Source: Flavobacterium panici (GTDB lineage: Bacteria; Bacteroidota; Bacteroidia; Flavobacteriales; Flavobacteriaceae). From it: DNA of 64,000 nt. Under the pieces are notes generated by a model. It made no database searches. It had not been told where the DNA came from and saw nothing but the letters and a program-made list of their open reading frames with translations. Each line of letters opens with the position of its first letter. The first letter of the stretch is position 1. The stretch is from assembly GCF_903819335.1 (NCBI RefSeq), contig NZ_CAIJDE010000046.1, positions 62,001-126,000 of the forward strand, written 5' to 3'. The translations under genes were made by a program, and so were the position numbers. Below are positions 7,910 through 16,610 of this stretch, piece after piece.

Positions 7910-10060
7910 TTATTGCTTTAATATTTTTTTAGAATACGATCCCTGATTGTCAGTTACTCTTACTACATAAACTCCTTTTGGAAGTCTTGAAATTTCGATT
8001 TCTGTTTGATTTCCTTTTACAAAGTTTACATTCTTCTTCAAGATGCTTTGTCCCGCAATATTAAATATTGCTACATCTGCGCTTCCTTCATGATTGGTAT
8101 CAATTTTTAAATAATCGTTTGCCGAATTAATAAAAATAGCCATATCGTTTGTGCTTTCACCATCTTCTGTTATTGTCAAAGCTTTTTTTGCTGTCGCTTC
8201 CACCTGAACAAACTGCCATTGCTGATTCAGTCCGCCTGTGTAATCCCAAACCTGAATATTAGCGCCATTTGCAGTAGAAACATTTTCAACATCAAGTGAT
8301 TTACCTGTATTTACATTTGTAATTTTGTAATATCCACCGCCAAGACTTGCAACTGTCCATTTAAATTCATTAGAACTAGAGAACGTTTTTTGCTGTACTT
8401 TTAGTCCATTTGCTGTTCCATTATTTTCAACTGCCAAATACATTCCGGTTGATTTTACAATGATGTAATAATTCCCTGCTCCGTCAGAAACAAATTTCCA
8501 GCGCTGGTTATTTCCGCCGCCGCCTGTTACATCATATTGCTGTATTCTTCCGCCGCTTGTAGTTGAATTATCTGCTACATCCAGTCCTTTATTACTGTTT
8601 CTTGAAATAATATTATAATATCCCGGAAAACCAGTTGGAGGTGGTGTTCCTGCTCCCCACGTAAAAGTAACTGCTGATGATCCCGGAACTGTATAATTAA
8701 ATGCTGATGATCCTGAAACCACTTTTATGGTATTTGATCCTCCGGAATTGTAAATTACAAGTGCAGTTGAGCCATCAGGATTTTTGAATCCAACAGATAA
8801 AATACTGCCGTTTGTACTTGAAGAACCAATTCTTACTGCGCCCGGTTTTACATATTTAGAGATTTGACCAATAATATAATAGGCCACATTTTTAGTATAA
8901 CTTGTACTATTATTTACTGTAATCGCTCCTAAACAAGTATTACATCCACCTGGAGTTCTTGGCCCTAGGCTTGAGTTGTTAGCAGCGTTCCATTCTAAAA
9001 CAGTTTTCGACCAGTTATTTGTACTTCCTATAACAACGTTTTGCATGTGCCAGCCAAAATCTCCGCCAAAACTTCCGCCAGAACCTGTGTATTGTTCTGT
9101 GAAATAAACGTTTTTGTTTGTTTGCGTTTTTACAGTTGACATTGCTGAGATATTTCCTAAATACAAGTGAAATGCCGCTCCGTCAACATAACTGCTGTTG
9201 TTTAAAACATCAATTGGATATGCTGTATTATCGCAGTTGTGATCAAAAGCAATAATTTTGACACCTCCGTATCCAGCTGCAGCCAATTGAGGTCCAAGTT
9301 GTTGATTGATAAAATTCTTTTGTTCGGTAGAATTCATCAGCATACTTGGTTCGTTGTTTGGATTTTCTGGTTCGTTTTGTGGCGTGATTCCCCAAATCGG
9401 AATTCCCTGCGCCTGCATTGCTGCAATGTATTTTACAAAATATCTTGCATAAGCGGCATAATATTGTGTCTGCAGACTTCCGCCAACCCAGGAACCATTG
9501 GTTTTCATCCAGCGTGGCGCTGACCAAGGTGTCGCCAAAATTTTAATGTTTGGATTAATCAGCTGAATCTTTTTGATAATCGGAATCAGATACGTTAAAT
9601 CCGGACCGTTTAAACTAAAGTTATTCATATTAGTATCTCCCGAAGTTTCGTTATAACTATATGAAGAATTACTTAAATCTGAAGCCGCAATACTAATACG
9701 AATTACACTTGCGTTTAATCCTGTATTAGGATTATACAAATCATTCAATAATTGGTTTTGCTGCGTTGCTGCCATTCCGCTTATAACTTCGGCACTTCCT
9801 TCGGTAAGAGTGTAACCAAAGCCGTCCATTGTTTGGTAAGTTGTTCCTGCATTTACTGTAACTGTAGAAGGATTTGTTCCAGAGTTTGTTCCGAAACTTA
9901 CAGTTGCCTGCTGTTGTAATAATCGCGTTTGATCACCTGATGTTATAAAAGGTGTAACCGTCTGTGCATTTGTTTTGGTAATAAATAAAAGCATTATAAT
10001 AATGACTTGTGTCATAAAAGCTCTTACTCGGTTTGTAGGTTTTTGAGTAATTTTGTGCAT
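7910..10060 (-). CDS. GH30 family glycoside hydrolase with ricin-type lectin and T9SS sorting domain
   Basis: A secreted polysaccharide-degrading enzyme of 716 residues. It has a signal peptide (about 1-32) and a GH30 catalytic domain (about 45-475). The acid/base is Glu230 in WGITPQNEPE and the likely nucleophile is Glu322 in VYFTEQYTG. A ricin B-like (CBM13) carbohydrate-binding domain spans about 480-635 and contains three repeats with NQRWKF/NQQWQF ends. A C-terminal type A sorting domain of the type IX secretion system ends GVYVVRVTDNQGSYSKKILKQ. GH30 members include beta-1,6-glucanases, glucosylceramidases and xylanases; I cannot fix the substrate by eye. The gene is monocistronic and convergent with ilvA. 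Confidence 0.92.
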   Translation of the reverse strand: MHKITQKPTNRVRAFMTQVIIIMLLFITKTNAQTVTPFITSGDQTRLLQQQATVSFGTNSGTNPSTVTVNAGTTYQTMDGFGYTLTEGSAEVISGMAATQQNQLLNDLYNPNTGLNASVIRISIAASDLSNSSYSYNETSGDTNMNNFSLNGPDLTYLIPIIKKIQLINPNIKILATPWSAPRWMKTNGSWVGGSLQTQYYAAYARYFVKYIAAMQAQGIPIWGITPQNEPENPNNEPSMLMNSTEQKNFINQQLGPQLAAAGYGGVKIIAFDHNCDNTAYPIDVLNNSSYVDGAAFHLYLGNISAMSTVKTQTNKNVYFTEQYTGSGGSFGGDFGWHMQNVVIGSTNNWSKTVLEWNAANNSSLGPRTPGGCNTCLGAITVNNSTSYTKNVAYYIIGQISKYVKPGAVRIGSSSTNGSILSVGFKNPDGSTALVIYNSGGSNTIKVVSGSSAFNYTVPGSSAVTFTWGAGTPPPTGFPGYYNIISRNSNKGLDVADNSTTSGGRIQQYDVTGGGGNNQRWKFVSDGAGNYYIIVKSTGMYLAVENNGTANGLKVQQKTFSSSNEFKWTVASLGGGYYKITNVNTGKSLDVENVSTANGANIQVWDYTGGLNQQWQFVQVEATAKKALTITEDGESTNDMAIFINSANDYLKIDTNHEGSADVAIFNIAGQSILKKNVNFVKGNQTEIEISRLPKGVYVVRVTDNQGSYSKKILKQ

Positions 10061-10444
10061 CTTTTTTGTGGTTTTTGTGGTTTGTTGATAGTTAAATTTT
10101 TCTCATTTTATTATGATTATTTTTATTAAAACGATTCAAAAATATATCAATTTTCACGAAATCGTTATAATTACAACTTTACAAATACACATCATTTGTA
10201 AATATTACCTTAACAAAAACACATCTTTATTTTTTACAAACAATTAATAATCAATTATTTAAAATGTAAAAAAGCATAAAAAACTTACATTTAAATTTCA
10301 GCATTTGCAAAAGTTTTAAAATCAGTAATTAAATTATCATTTTTAATCTAAAAATGCAACTTATAATTATTTCATAAATGACAAATATCATGGATCGAAC
10401 CTGAAGTTATATCGTATTTTTGCATTTCAATTTTATTAGAAAAC
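10061..10444. other. divergent intergenic region
   Basis: A 384-base AT-rich gap between the GH30 gene (leftward) and the haemoglobin gene (rightward). On the minus strand a TATTTTTG element occupies 10137-10144, suited to the GH30 gene. On the plus strand TATTTTTG lies at 10415-10422. No ORF or hairpin of note was seen between them. Confidence 0.55.
10415..10422 (+). promoter_or_regulatory. predicted -7 element of the haemoglobin gene
   Basis: TATTTTTG matches TAnnTTTG and lies 22 bases before the ATG at 10445. No clear TTG at -33. Confidence 0.5.
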
Positions 10445-10855
10445 ATGGAAACTCTTAAAGATATATCGACCCTAGAAGATATTAAACAAATGGTGAACAG
10501 CTTTTATGATAATGTTAGAAAAGACGATCTAATTGGTCCTATTTTCAATGATAAACTTCAAGATCGCTGGGAACCGCATTTGCAAAAAATGTATGGTTTT
10601 TGGCAGACTATTTTATTTGATGTTCGCGCTTATTCCGGAACACCTTTTCCTCCGCACAAACAATTACCGGTTGATAAAACTCATTTTGACCGCTGGATTC
10701 AGATTTTCAATACTACAATCGATGCACAATTTGCAGGTGTAATTACTGAAGAAGCAAAAATGCGTGCCACAAATATGGCTTTTATGTTCAACCACAAAAT
10801 TGAATATTTTAGGAATGCCGAAAATGAGTTACGAAATTCATCTGGTAAATCTTAA
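10445..10855 (+). CDS. group III truncated haemoglobin
   Basis: A 136-residue haem protein of the 2-over-2 globin fold, group III. The family is linked to oxygen, nitric oxide or peroxide chemistry, but the function here is unknown. Supporting features are VNSFYDNVRKDDLIGPIF (helix B with Tyr21), the Phe-Trp pair in YGFWQTILFD, the group III-type loop SGTPFPPHKQLP, and the proximal histidine His80 in KTHFDRWI. Full-length for the group. It is the first gene of a rightward set but has its own predicted promoter. Confidence 0.93.
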   Translation: METLKDISTLEDIKQMVNSFYDNVRKDDLIGPIFNDKLQDRWEPHLQKMYGFWQTILFDVRAYSGTPFPPHKQLPVDKTHFDRWIQIFNTTIDAQFAGVITEEAKMRATNMAFMFNHKIEYFRNAENELRNSSGKS

Positions 10856-10945
10856 AATAGCTGACAAATTAAATTTGGATACTATTTTAAATTAAATAAA
10901 TTTGATTGACCCAAATACTATCAAAAAACCAATCAATTATTTAAA

Positions 10946-11392
10946 ATGAAAAAAGTTATCCTGTTCTTTATAATCTGTTTCTCTTTTTTTAATTTCTTAA
11001 ATGCACAATCGCAAGTTCCAGCTTTTAATTTATATAAAGGAACTGTCGACGGAAAAATAGCTGTAACCGTTTATATCAAAACAGAAGAAAATCCATGTAC
11101 TGCCGATTTAATGTATACATCCATGTATCGATATGACAAATCAAAAAAATGGATTCAGCTTGATATTACGCAAAATAAAAAGAAAGAAAATGAATTTGTT
11201 TTAGTTGAACACGGTTTTAGCGGTGTATTAATTTTAAAGAAAACCGGAAATACTTTTACGGGTTTATGGATTAGTTCTGATGCTAAAAAACAATTACCTG
11301 TCGACTTGAAAGAAGCCGCAATGACGAAGAAAGAGCTTGAAAACTTCGAGAAAACATTGGATAAAGTTAATTATGAAAATAATGACTGCTAA
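10946..11392 (+). CDS. hypothetical secreted protein
   Basis: A 148-residue protein that I do not recognise. It begins with a clear signal peptide (MKKVILFFIICFSFFNFLNA, cleavage near residue 20) and continues as a probable beta-rich domain: FNLYKGTVDGKIAVTVYIK, an MYTSMYRYDKSKKWIQLDI stretch and GFSGVLILKKTGNTFTGLWIS. Two cysteines remain after the signal, Cys51-like in ENPCTADL and the C-terminal residue. It lies 90 bases after the haemoglobin gene on the same strand. Periplasmic or outer surface location is inferred from the signal only. Confidence 0.8.
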   Translation: MKKVILFFIICFSFFNFLNAQSQVPAFNLYKGTVDGKIAVTVYIKTEENPCTADLMYTSMYRYDKSKKWIQLDITQNKKKENEFVLVEHGFSGVLILKKTGNTFTGLWISSDAKKQLPVDLKEAAMTKKELENFEKTLDKVNYENNDC

Positions 11393-11529
11393 AATTTAGT
11401 TTTCTGCCAAGTTCAAAAAATCTATAAAAACGCAATAAAAATCACTTTCGAATAAAAATTTTGTGATGAATAGCAAAAAATAGCGACCTAAATTCGTAAT
11501 TTTACATTCTAATCTACAACGTTTTCGAA

Positions 11530-13296
11530 ATGAATGCATCTATAGAAACCAATCCGTTATTAGAACGATTGCCAAAACATTTAAAGCAATTTATTAAGCC
11601 TCAGGATTATAGTGATTACACACCTATTAATCAGGCGGTTTGGCGATATGTTATGCGTAAAAATGTAGATTATCTTTCTAAGGTTGCACATCATTCGTAT
11701 TTAGAAGGTTTACGTAAAACCGGAATCGAAATCGATTCTATTCCGAGTATGTACGGAATGAACCGTATTCTAACTGAAATTGGCTGGGCTGCAGTTGCTG
11801 TTGACGGATTTATTCCGCCAAACGCTTTTATGGAGTTTCAGGCTTATAACGTTTTGGTTATTGCTTCAGATATTAGACAATTAGAACATATTGAATATAC
11901 ACCTGCACCAGATATTATTCACGAAGGTGCCGGCCACGCTCCTATTATTGCAAATCCTGAATATGCGGAATATTTGAGACGTTTTGGTGAAATTGGCTGT
12001 AAAGCAATTTCATCTCACAAAGATTATCAAATGTATGAAGCGATTCGTTTGCTTTCAATTTTAAAAGAAGCCGAAGATACGCCGCAAGATAAAATCGACG
12101 AAGCCGAAAAAGCAGTTGCTGATTTACAAAACGATATGGGCGAATTGTCTGAAATGGCTCAAATTCGAAACCTGCATTGGTGGACAGTTGAATACGGTTT
12201 GATTGGAACGGTTGAAGATCCAAAAATTTACGGGGCAGGATTACTTTCTTCAATTGGTGAAAGTGCCTGGTGTATGACAGATAACGTGAAGAAAATCCCT
12301 TATGATATTTCGGCTGCGAATCAAAATTTTGATATTACGCAGTTGCAGCCGCAGCTTTATGTAACGCCTACTTTTTCTTATTTAAGTTTGATTCTGGAAG
12401 AGTTTGCTAATAAAATGGCACTTCGTACCGGAGGACTTTCGGGAATTAAAAAACTAATTCAGTCGAATGCTTTAGGAACAATTGAGTTGAGTACTGGTTT
12501 ACAAGTTTCTGGAGTTTTTACGAATGTTATTGAAGACGAAGGAAAACCGGTTTACATTCAAACAACCGGAAAAACGGCTTTATCGTATCGTGAAAAAGAA
12601 TTAGTGGGCCACGGAACTCTAACGCATCCACACGGATTTGGAAGTCCGATTGGGAAACTAAAAGGTTTTAATCTGGCGATTGAAGATATGAGTCCGAAGG
12701 ATTTGCAGGCTTACAGCATTGTTGAAAATGAAACTGTAAAACTGGAGTTTGAAGGTAATATTATTGTTGAAGGTGAAATTATTACAGGCTCCCGAAACTT
12801 ACACGGAGAAATTATTTTAATCAGTTTTAGAAATTGTACTGTTACGCATGGCGAAACTATTTTGTTTCAGCCTGACTGGGGAAATTACGATATGGCGATT
12901 GGTAAAAAAGTGATTTCGGCATTTTCTGGCCCAGCTGATGTAAACAGTTTTGATTTAATAAATATTGTTCCGACAACTAAAACCATAAAAGCAAAACATA
13001 CTGATGAACGTGATGAATTGGAGAACTTATATGCGTCAGTTAGAGATATTAGAAAAAATAAAGGTTCTAAAACGGAACTAAAATCTATTTTTGAAAACCT
13101 GAAAAATAATCATTCAAACGATTGGTTATTATCTGTTGAAATTGCGGAGCTTTTGAAGGATTCAGATGAAAAACAGCTTTTACAGGAAGTTTTGGTTCAT
13201 TTAGATCAATTAAAAGAAAAACGCCCTGAAATTGCGCATTTGATTTCTGGGGGATTGGATTTGATTTTTGATAGTTCGTTGCCTCAAAGACACTAA
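11530..13296 (+). CDS. aromatic amino acid hydroxylase (phenylalanine 4-monooxygenase type), long form
   Basis: A pterin-dependent, non-haem iron hydroxylase that most likely turns phenylalanine into tyrosine. Iron ligands visible are His131 and His136 in PDIIHEGAGHAPI and Glu221 in WWTVEYGLIG. MNRILTEIGW and DGFIPPNAFMEFQA match the catalytic core. Two oddities: an insertion between the His pair and the Glu (about 40 residues more than in animal enzymes), and a C-terminal extension of roughly 250 residues beyond the catalytic core, giving 588 residues against about 260-300 for ordinary bacterial enzymes. This long form recurs in Bacteroidota as far as I know. Monocistronic; repeats follow it. 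Confidence 0.9.
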   Translation: MNASIETNPLLERLPKHLKQFIKPQDYSDYTPINQAVWRYVMRKNVDYLSKVAHHSYLEGLRKTGIEIDSIPSMYGMNRILTEIGWAAVAVDGFIPPNAFMEFQAYNVLVIASDIRQLEHIEYTPAPDIIHEGAGHAPIIANPEYAEYLRRFGEIGCKAISSHKDYQMYEAIRLLSILKEAEDTPQDKIDEAEKAVADLQNDMGELSEMAQIRNLHWWTVEYGLIGTVEDPKIYGAGLLSSIGESAWCMTDNVKKIPYDISAANQNFDITQLQPQLYVTPTFSYLSLILEEFANKMALRTGGLSGIKKLIQSNALGTIELSTGLQVSGVFTNVIEDEGKPVYIQTTGKTALSYREKELVGHGTLTHPHGFGSPIGKLKGFNLAIEDMSPKDLQAYSIVENETVKLEFEGNIIVEGEIITGSRNLHGEIILISFRNCTVTHGETILFQPDWGNYDMAIGKKVISAFSGPADVNSFDLINIVPTTKTIKAKHTDERDELENLYASVRDIRKNKGSKTELKSIFENLKNNHSNDWLLSVEIAELLKDSDEKQLLQEVLVHLDQLKEKRPEIAHLISGGLDLIFDSSLPQRH

Positions 13297-13461
13297 GCCG
13301 CTAAGTTTTTTTGCCCGCAGATTTTACTGATTTAAACTGATATGCGCTGATTTATTTTTCATAAAGTTTTTCACAATCTTGTCATTTCGAGAAACGAGAA
13401 ATGACAAACATTAAGATTAATCATTACTTTAAATTTAGCGTCTTAGCGCCTTTGTGGCAAA
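13279..13461. repeat. nested intergenic repeats between convergent genes
   Basis: Outer arms TTGCCTCAAAGACACTAAG (from 13279) and TTAGCGTCTTAGCGCCTTTG (from 13435) form an imperfect inverted repeat whose left end reaches into the last codons of the hydroxylase gene. Inside lies a second palindrome at 13379-13409, TTGTCATTTCG versus its complement. The composite fills the whole gap between convergent genes and may serve as a bidirectional transcript end. Confidence 0.75.
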
Positions 13462-13464
13462 CCT

Positions 13465-14094
13465 CTACAGCTTCAAATCCTGATTCAACTCAGTCTCAGA
13501 CTCAATTGTTTTTCCGTTGTATTGTAATTTCCAACCCATTGAATTTGTCATTATTAAGATTTTTGACAGCTCACTTATTAATCTATTTTGGGCGTTTGTT
13601 TTTAGGGTTGATTTTTCGATTTTTTTAGCCAGGTTGGCTTTTACCGATTTGTTGATTTTATTGTAATCGTCGCCCGTAAACGGATTCAGTTTACTTTGTT
13701 CGACATCATAAAACTGAATATCGGGATTTATAGTGATTTCTTCTTTTGGGATATTTAAAATCGTAATGGTTTTGTTTTTTTCGTCGATATCGTATTTCAT
13801 TTTATGCAAATCGTAGGCAACTGTAACATTGGCATTTACCACAATAAGTGCCTTTTTCTCAAATGAAATCATATCCATCAAATACTTCTGCTGATTTTTA
13901 TAAGTGATCACTTCAGAGAAATGCCCTTCGGTAACAACCAGTTTTCCAACATTTAAAATTTGCTGCTGAATTAAATTGGTATTATAATCAATTGTAGAGT
14001 CGTCATCTTTTTTAAACTGGCAGTATTTAAAAGCCAGAACAATAACTAAAATAGTAATACCGATACTAATAATTCTTTTGATCAAGTTTTGCAT
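13465..14094 (-). CDS. DUF4230 membrane-anchored protein
   Basis: A 209-residue protein of the DUF4230 kind, function unknown. A single N-terminal transmembrane segment (about 6-24, ISIGITILVIVLAFKY) is followed by an extracytoplasmic domain: QQILNVGKLVVTEGHFSEVI, a VNANVTVAYDLHKMKYDID strand set and a helical C-terminus, the pattern of the family. It is convergent with the hydroxylase gene and lies 191 bases downstream of tamL on the same strand, separated from it by an inverted repeat that may end the tam transcript. Confidence 0.85.
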   Translation of the reverse strand: MQNLIKRIISIGITILVIVLAFKYCQFKKDDDSTIDYNTNLIQQQILNVGKLVVTEGHFSEVITYKNQQKYLMDMISFEKKALIVVNANVTVAYDLHKMKYDIDEKNKTITILNIPKEEITINPDIQFYDVEQSKLNPFTGDDYNKINKSVKANLAKKIEKSTLKTNAQNRLISELSKILIMTNSMGWKLQYNGKTIESETELNQDLKL

Positions 14095-14153
14095 TCCAAT
14101 AAATTATTTAGACGAATTTACTTCTTTTTTTTGAAGGTGACTAAAGTTTTTTT

Positions 14154-14259
14154 GCCACGAATTTCACTAATTTTCACTAATTCTATGCGTTGTATCTATT
14201 GGTCAATTCATAAATAAGCATCTTCAAAAAAATTCGTGAAAATTCGTGAAATTCGTGGC
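14154..14259. repeat. inverted repeat of the GCCACGAATT family
   Basis: The left side GCCACGAATTTCACTAATTT and right side AATTCGTGAAATTCGTGGC are arms of an inverted repeat with T and A runs outside, spanning the gap between tamL and the DUF4230 gene. It shares its outer word with the repeat before ilvA (6491-6569). On the minus strand it could end the tamBL transcript. Confidence 0.8.
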
Positions 14260-14285
14260 AAAAAAAAATCGTGTCAAAACTTTTT

Positions 14286-16610
14286 CTAAAAAGGATATCC
14301 AATCGCGATATTCAAAATCAGGTTGTCTTTTCGCCATGGTCCGCTTCCGAAATTAATATCATCGATTACCCATCTTTGCCCGTCTGGCAGCGCTGGATTT
14401 CTAAGAGGAAAAGCCAAATCAGTTCTTAAAACAAGGAATGACAAATCGAAACGCAATCCGGCTCCTGCTCCAATGGCAAGCTCTTTCATAAAATCTTTTG
14501 AGATCTCAGCTCCGGGCTTATTAGGATCGGCATTTAAGAGCCAAATATTTCCTGCATCTATAAATAAAGCGCCTCTTACAACACTAAATAATTTTGCACG
14601 ATATTCTGTATTGAATTCCAGTTTTAAATCTGCCGATTGATCTGGCGTATAATTGTTATTTGTCGTTGGCGGAATCACATAACTTCCCGGCCCTAAAGTT
14701 CTGGCTCTAAAGGCTCGAATACTATTGGTTCCTCCTACTACAAATTGTTTTGATGTAGGTAATGTATTTGAATTTCCATAAGCAAATCCAGCACCAACGA
14801 TTAATCGGCTGGCTAATTCACTTTCTTTTCCTAATTTCAAATAATGCCTAAAATCTGATTTGATTTTCACATATTGGCTAAACGGAACATCAAATATGGT
14901 TTTTACTTTATTTGGATAATCTGCTCCTGTAACTAATCCCGTTATATTTCCCGCCAAATCTAATTCTCCATTAAAATAGATCGTATTTTTTCGGCGTTTC
15001 TGCATCGTGTTTGTATACGTATAACTGTAAGTCGGGCCAAAAATCAATTGTTTTTCGATTACCTTTTCTAATGCAGGATCTTGCTTTATATCTTCTAAAT
15101 ATTCAGCCGTAACATGGTTTGGACTCACATAAGTTATATCTATCACATTTAATTGATGTTCTTTTCGAATATTTTCTTTCCATAAATATCCAAAAGAGGC
15201 ATTAAAGGAATTCAACGCATACAATTGTGTTCTTTTTTGATATTCATATCGTAGTGTCGCTTTGGTTCTTGGCACATATTCACTGTTTCCCTGAATATTA
15301 AAAGGCGATATAAATCTCGGCCAGGTCAAACTAACTTCTCCTCCAAGTTTATAAATATTTTTCCCTTTGTTAACTCCACCAAGCTGGAAATCGGCACCGC
15401 CAAAAACAGAAGCTGTAAATAGTTCCGCCCCTTTAAAAAAGTTTCGGTTATTCCAGTTTAGATTAACTTCTGTCCCTGTATAACTGGCTGAATTAGTTTT
15501 TCCTAAAACCTCAACCCTAATAAACTTTTTAGGCAGAAGCGTTAAGTAATAATACGAATCTAAAGTCTTTGGAATACTGTCTGATGGTTTAAATTCATTT
15601 TTTACAAAGCTGAATGTTCCCAGATTTACAAAACGGTTTAAGGTTAAATTATGATCTTTTCTATTGTATAAATCTCCTTTTTTAAAATATATCGTTCGAT
15701 CGTAAATCCTTGGCTTAAAGGTTTCAGTTGTATCGATGATTGTAAAATCTTTGTATTTTGTAATATCTCTTTTTCTATAAACCACACTGTCATTCGAAAG
15801 AGAATAATTTGGATACACATAAATATTATTGATTTTATACGCTGTAAGGGCTTTTGGCGGCGTATCTGGCTTTATTACAATTCTAACTTTTACTTCGTGA
15901 TCGCCTTTGCTGCTGTCTACCTGAGCCAAAAGGTAATCTGGGTTAAAATAAAAATAGCCTTTCTCTTTAAGTCTGGCGTCAATTCGTTCTCTTTCGGCTT
16001 TTATAACGTCCAAATCATACGGCTTTCCAACTTTCAATAAACTTCTTCGGCTTGATCTTCCTATAATTCTGGACATTGCCAAAGAGTCATCAGGAAAAGT
16101 CACGCTTTTAATGATATATTGTTTTTTAGGAATAACGGTATATTCTGCCGTAACTCGTTTGTTTCGAACTGTAGAATCGGCGCTGACACGGGTTTTAAAA
16201 TAGCCTCGGTTTTCGGTAAAATTTCTTAAAACAGAAGCATTATAATCTAAATCGACTTTACTGAAAAGTACAGGCGGCTCACCTACTTTATTTCGAAGCC
16301 AATATCTGGTTCCTTTTTGTTTTTTAGGCTCTCCGGCAAGATTGTATATCCATAATTTAGGACGTAATCCTAAAATTTGTTTGTTTGGTTTTGGACGCAA
16401 TAAATCTTCTAATTCTTTTTCGAGTGCTTTTCTTTCTTTTTTCTTTATTAAAGAATCTTTGACTTTTACAGAACCGCCAACGTAAAGCAAATCGCCTTCT
16501 GGCAGATATTTTGTATTACTGCAGCCTAAAACAAAAAACAGGCAAAACAGTACAAAATACTTTATATATTGATTTTCTATATGATTATGTTTTTTGTTCA
16601 TTTCCTTCAA
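14286..16610 (-). CDS. tamL: TamL: lipoprotein BamA/TamA-family outer membrane barrel
   Basis: A 774-residue Omp85-superfamily protein working with TamB in delivering lipids or proteins to the outer membrane. Unlike TamA of proteobacteria it starts with a lipoprotein signal: LGC at residues 28-30, Cys30 followed by SNTKYLPEGD. The middle has POTRA-like segments (YIIKSVTFPDDS; GKPYDLDVIKAERERIDARL KEKGYF region). The C-terminal half is a 16-strand-type barrel containing the Omp85 loop motif FVVGGTNSIRAFRARTLGPG and ending LILNIAIGYPF with a terminal Phe. Its start codon lies 26 bases inside the end of tamB, implying translational coupling. Confidence 0.93.
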   Translation of the reverse strand: MKEMNKKHNHIENQYIKYFVLFCLFFVLGCSNTKYLPEGDLLYVGGSVKVKDSLIKKKERKALEKELEDLLRPKPNKQILGLRPKLWIYNLAGEPKKQKGTRYWLRNKVGEPPVLFSKVDLDYNASVLRNFTENRGYFKTRVSADSTVRNKRVTAEYTVIPKKQYIIKSVTFPDDSLAMSRIIGRSSRRSLLKVGKPYDLDVIKAERERIDARLKEKGYFYFNPDYLLAQVDSSKGDHEVKVRIVIKPDTPPKALTAYKINNIYVYPNYSLSNDSVVYRKRDITKYKDFTIIDTTETFKPRIYDRTIYFKKGDLYNRKDHNLTLNRFVNLGTFSFVKNEFKPSDSIPKTLDSYYYLTLLPKKFIRVEVLGKTNSASYTGTEVNLNWNNRNFFKGAELFTASVFGGADFQLGGVNKGKNIYKLGGEVSLTWPRFISPFNIQGNSEYVPRTKATLRYEYQKRTQLYALNSFNASFGYLWKENIRKEHQLNVIDITYVSPNHVTAEYLEDIKQDPALEKVIEKQLIFGPTYSYTYTNTMQKRRKNTIYFNGELDLAGNITGLVTGADYPNKVKTIFDVPFSQYVKIKSDFRHYLKLGKESELASRLIVGAGFAYGNSNTLPTSKQFVVGGTNSIRAFRARTLGPGSYVIPPTTNNNYTPDQSADLKLEFNTEYRAKLFSVVRGALFIDAGNIWLLNADPNKPGAEISKDFMKELAIGAGAGLRFDLSFLVLRTDLAFPLRNPALPDGQRWVIDDINFGSGPWRKDNLILNIAIGYPF

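Noticed and set aside
9239..9527. Overlapping frames on both strands inside the GH30 gene
   Set aside because: Neither shows a domain or start context; the GH30 frame is unbroken with its catalytic residues there.
13401..13628. 75-codon plus-strand frame after the hydroxylase gene
   Set aside because: It begins in an intergenic palindrome and runs antisense into the DUF4230 gene; composition and content do not support a gene.
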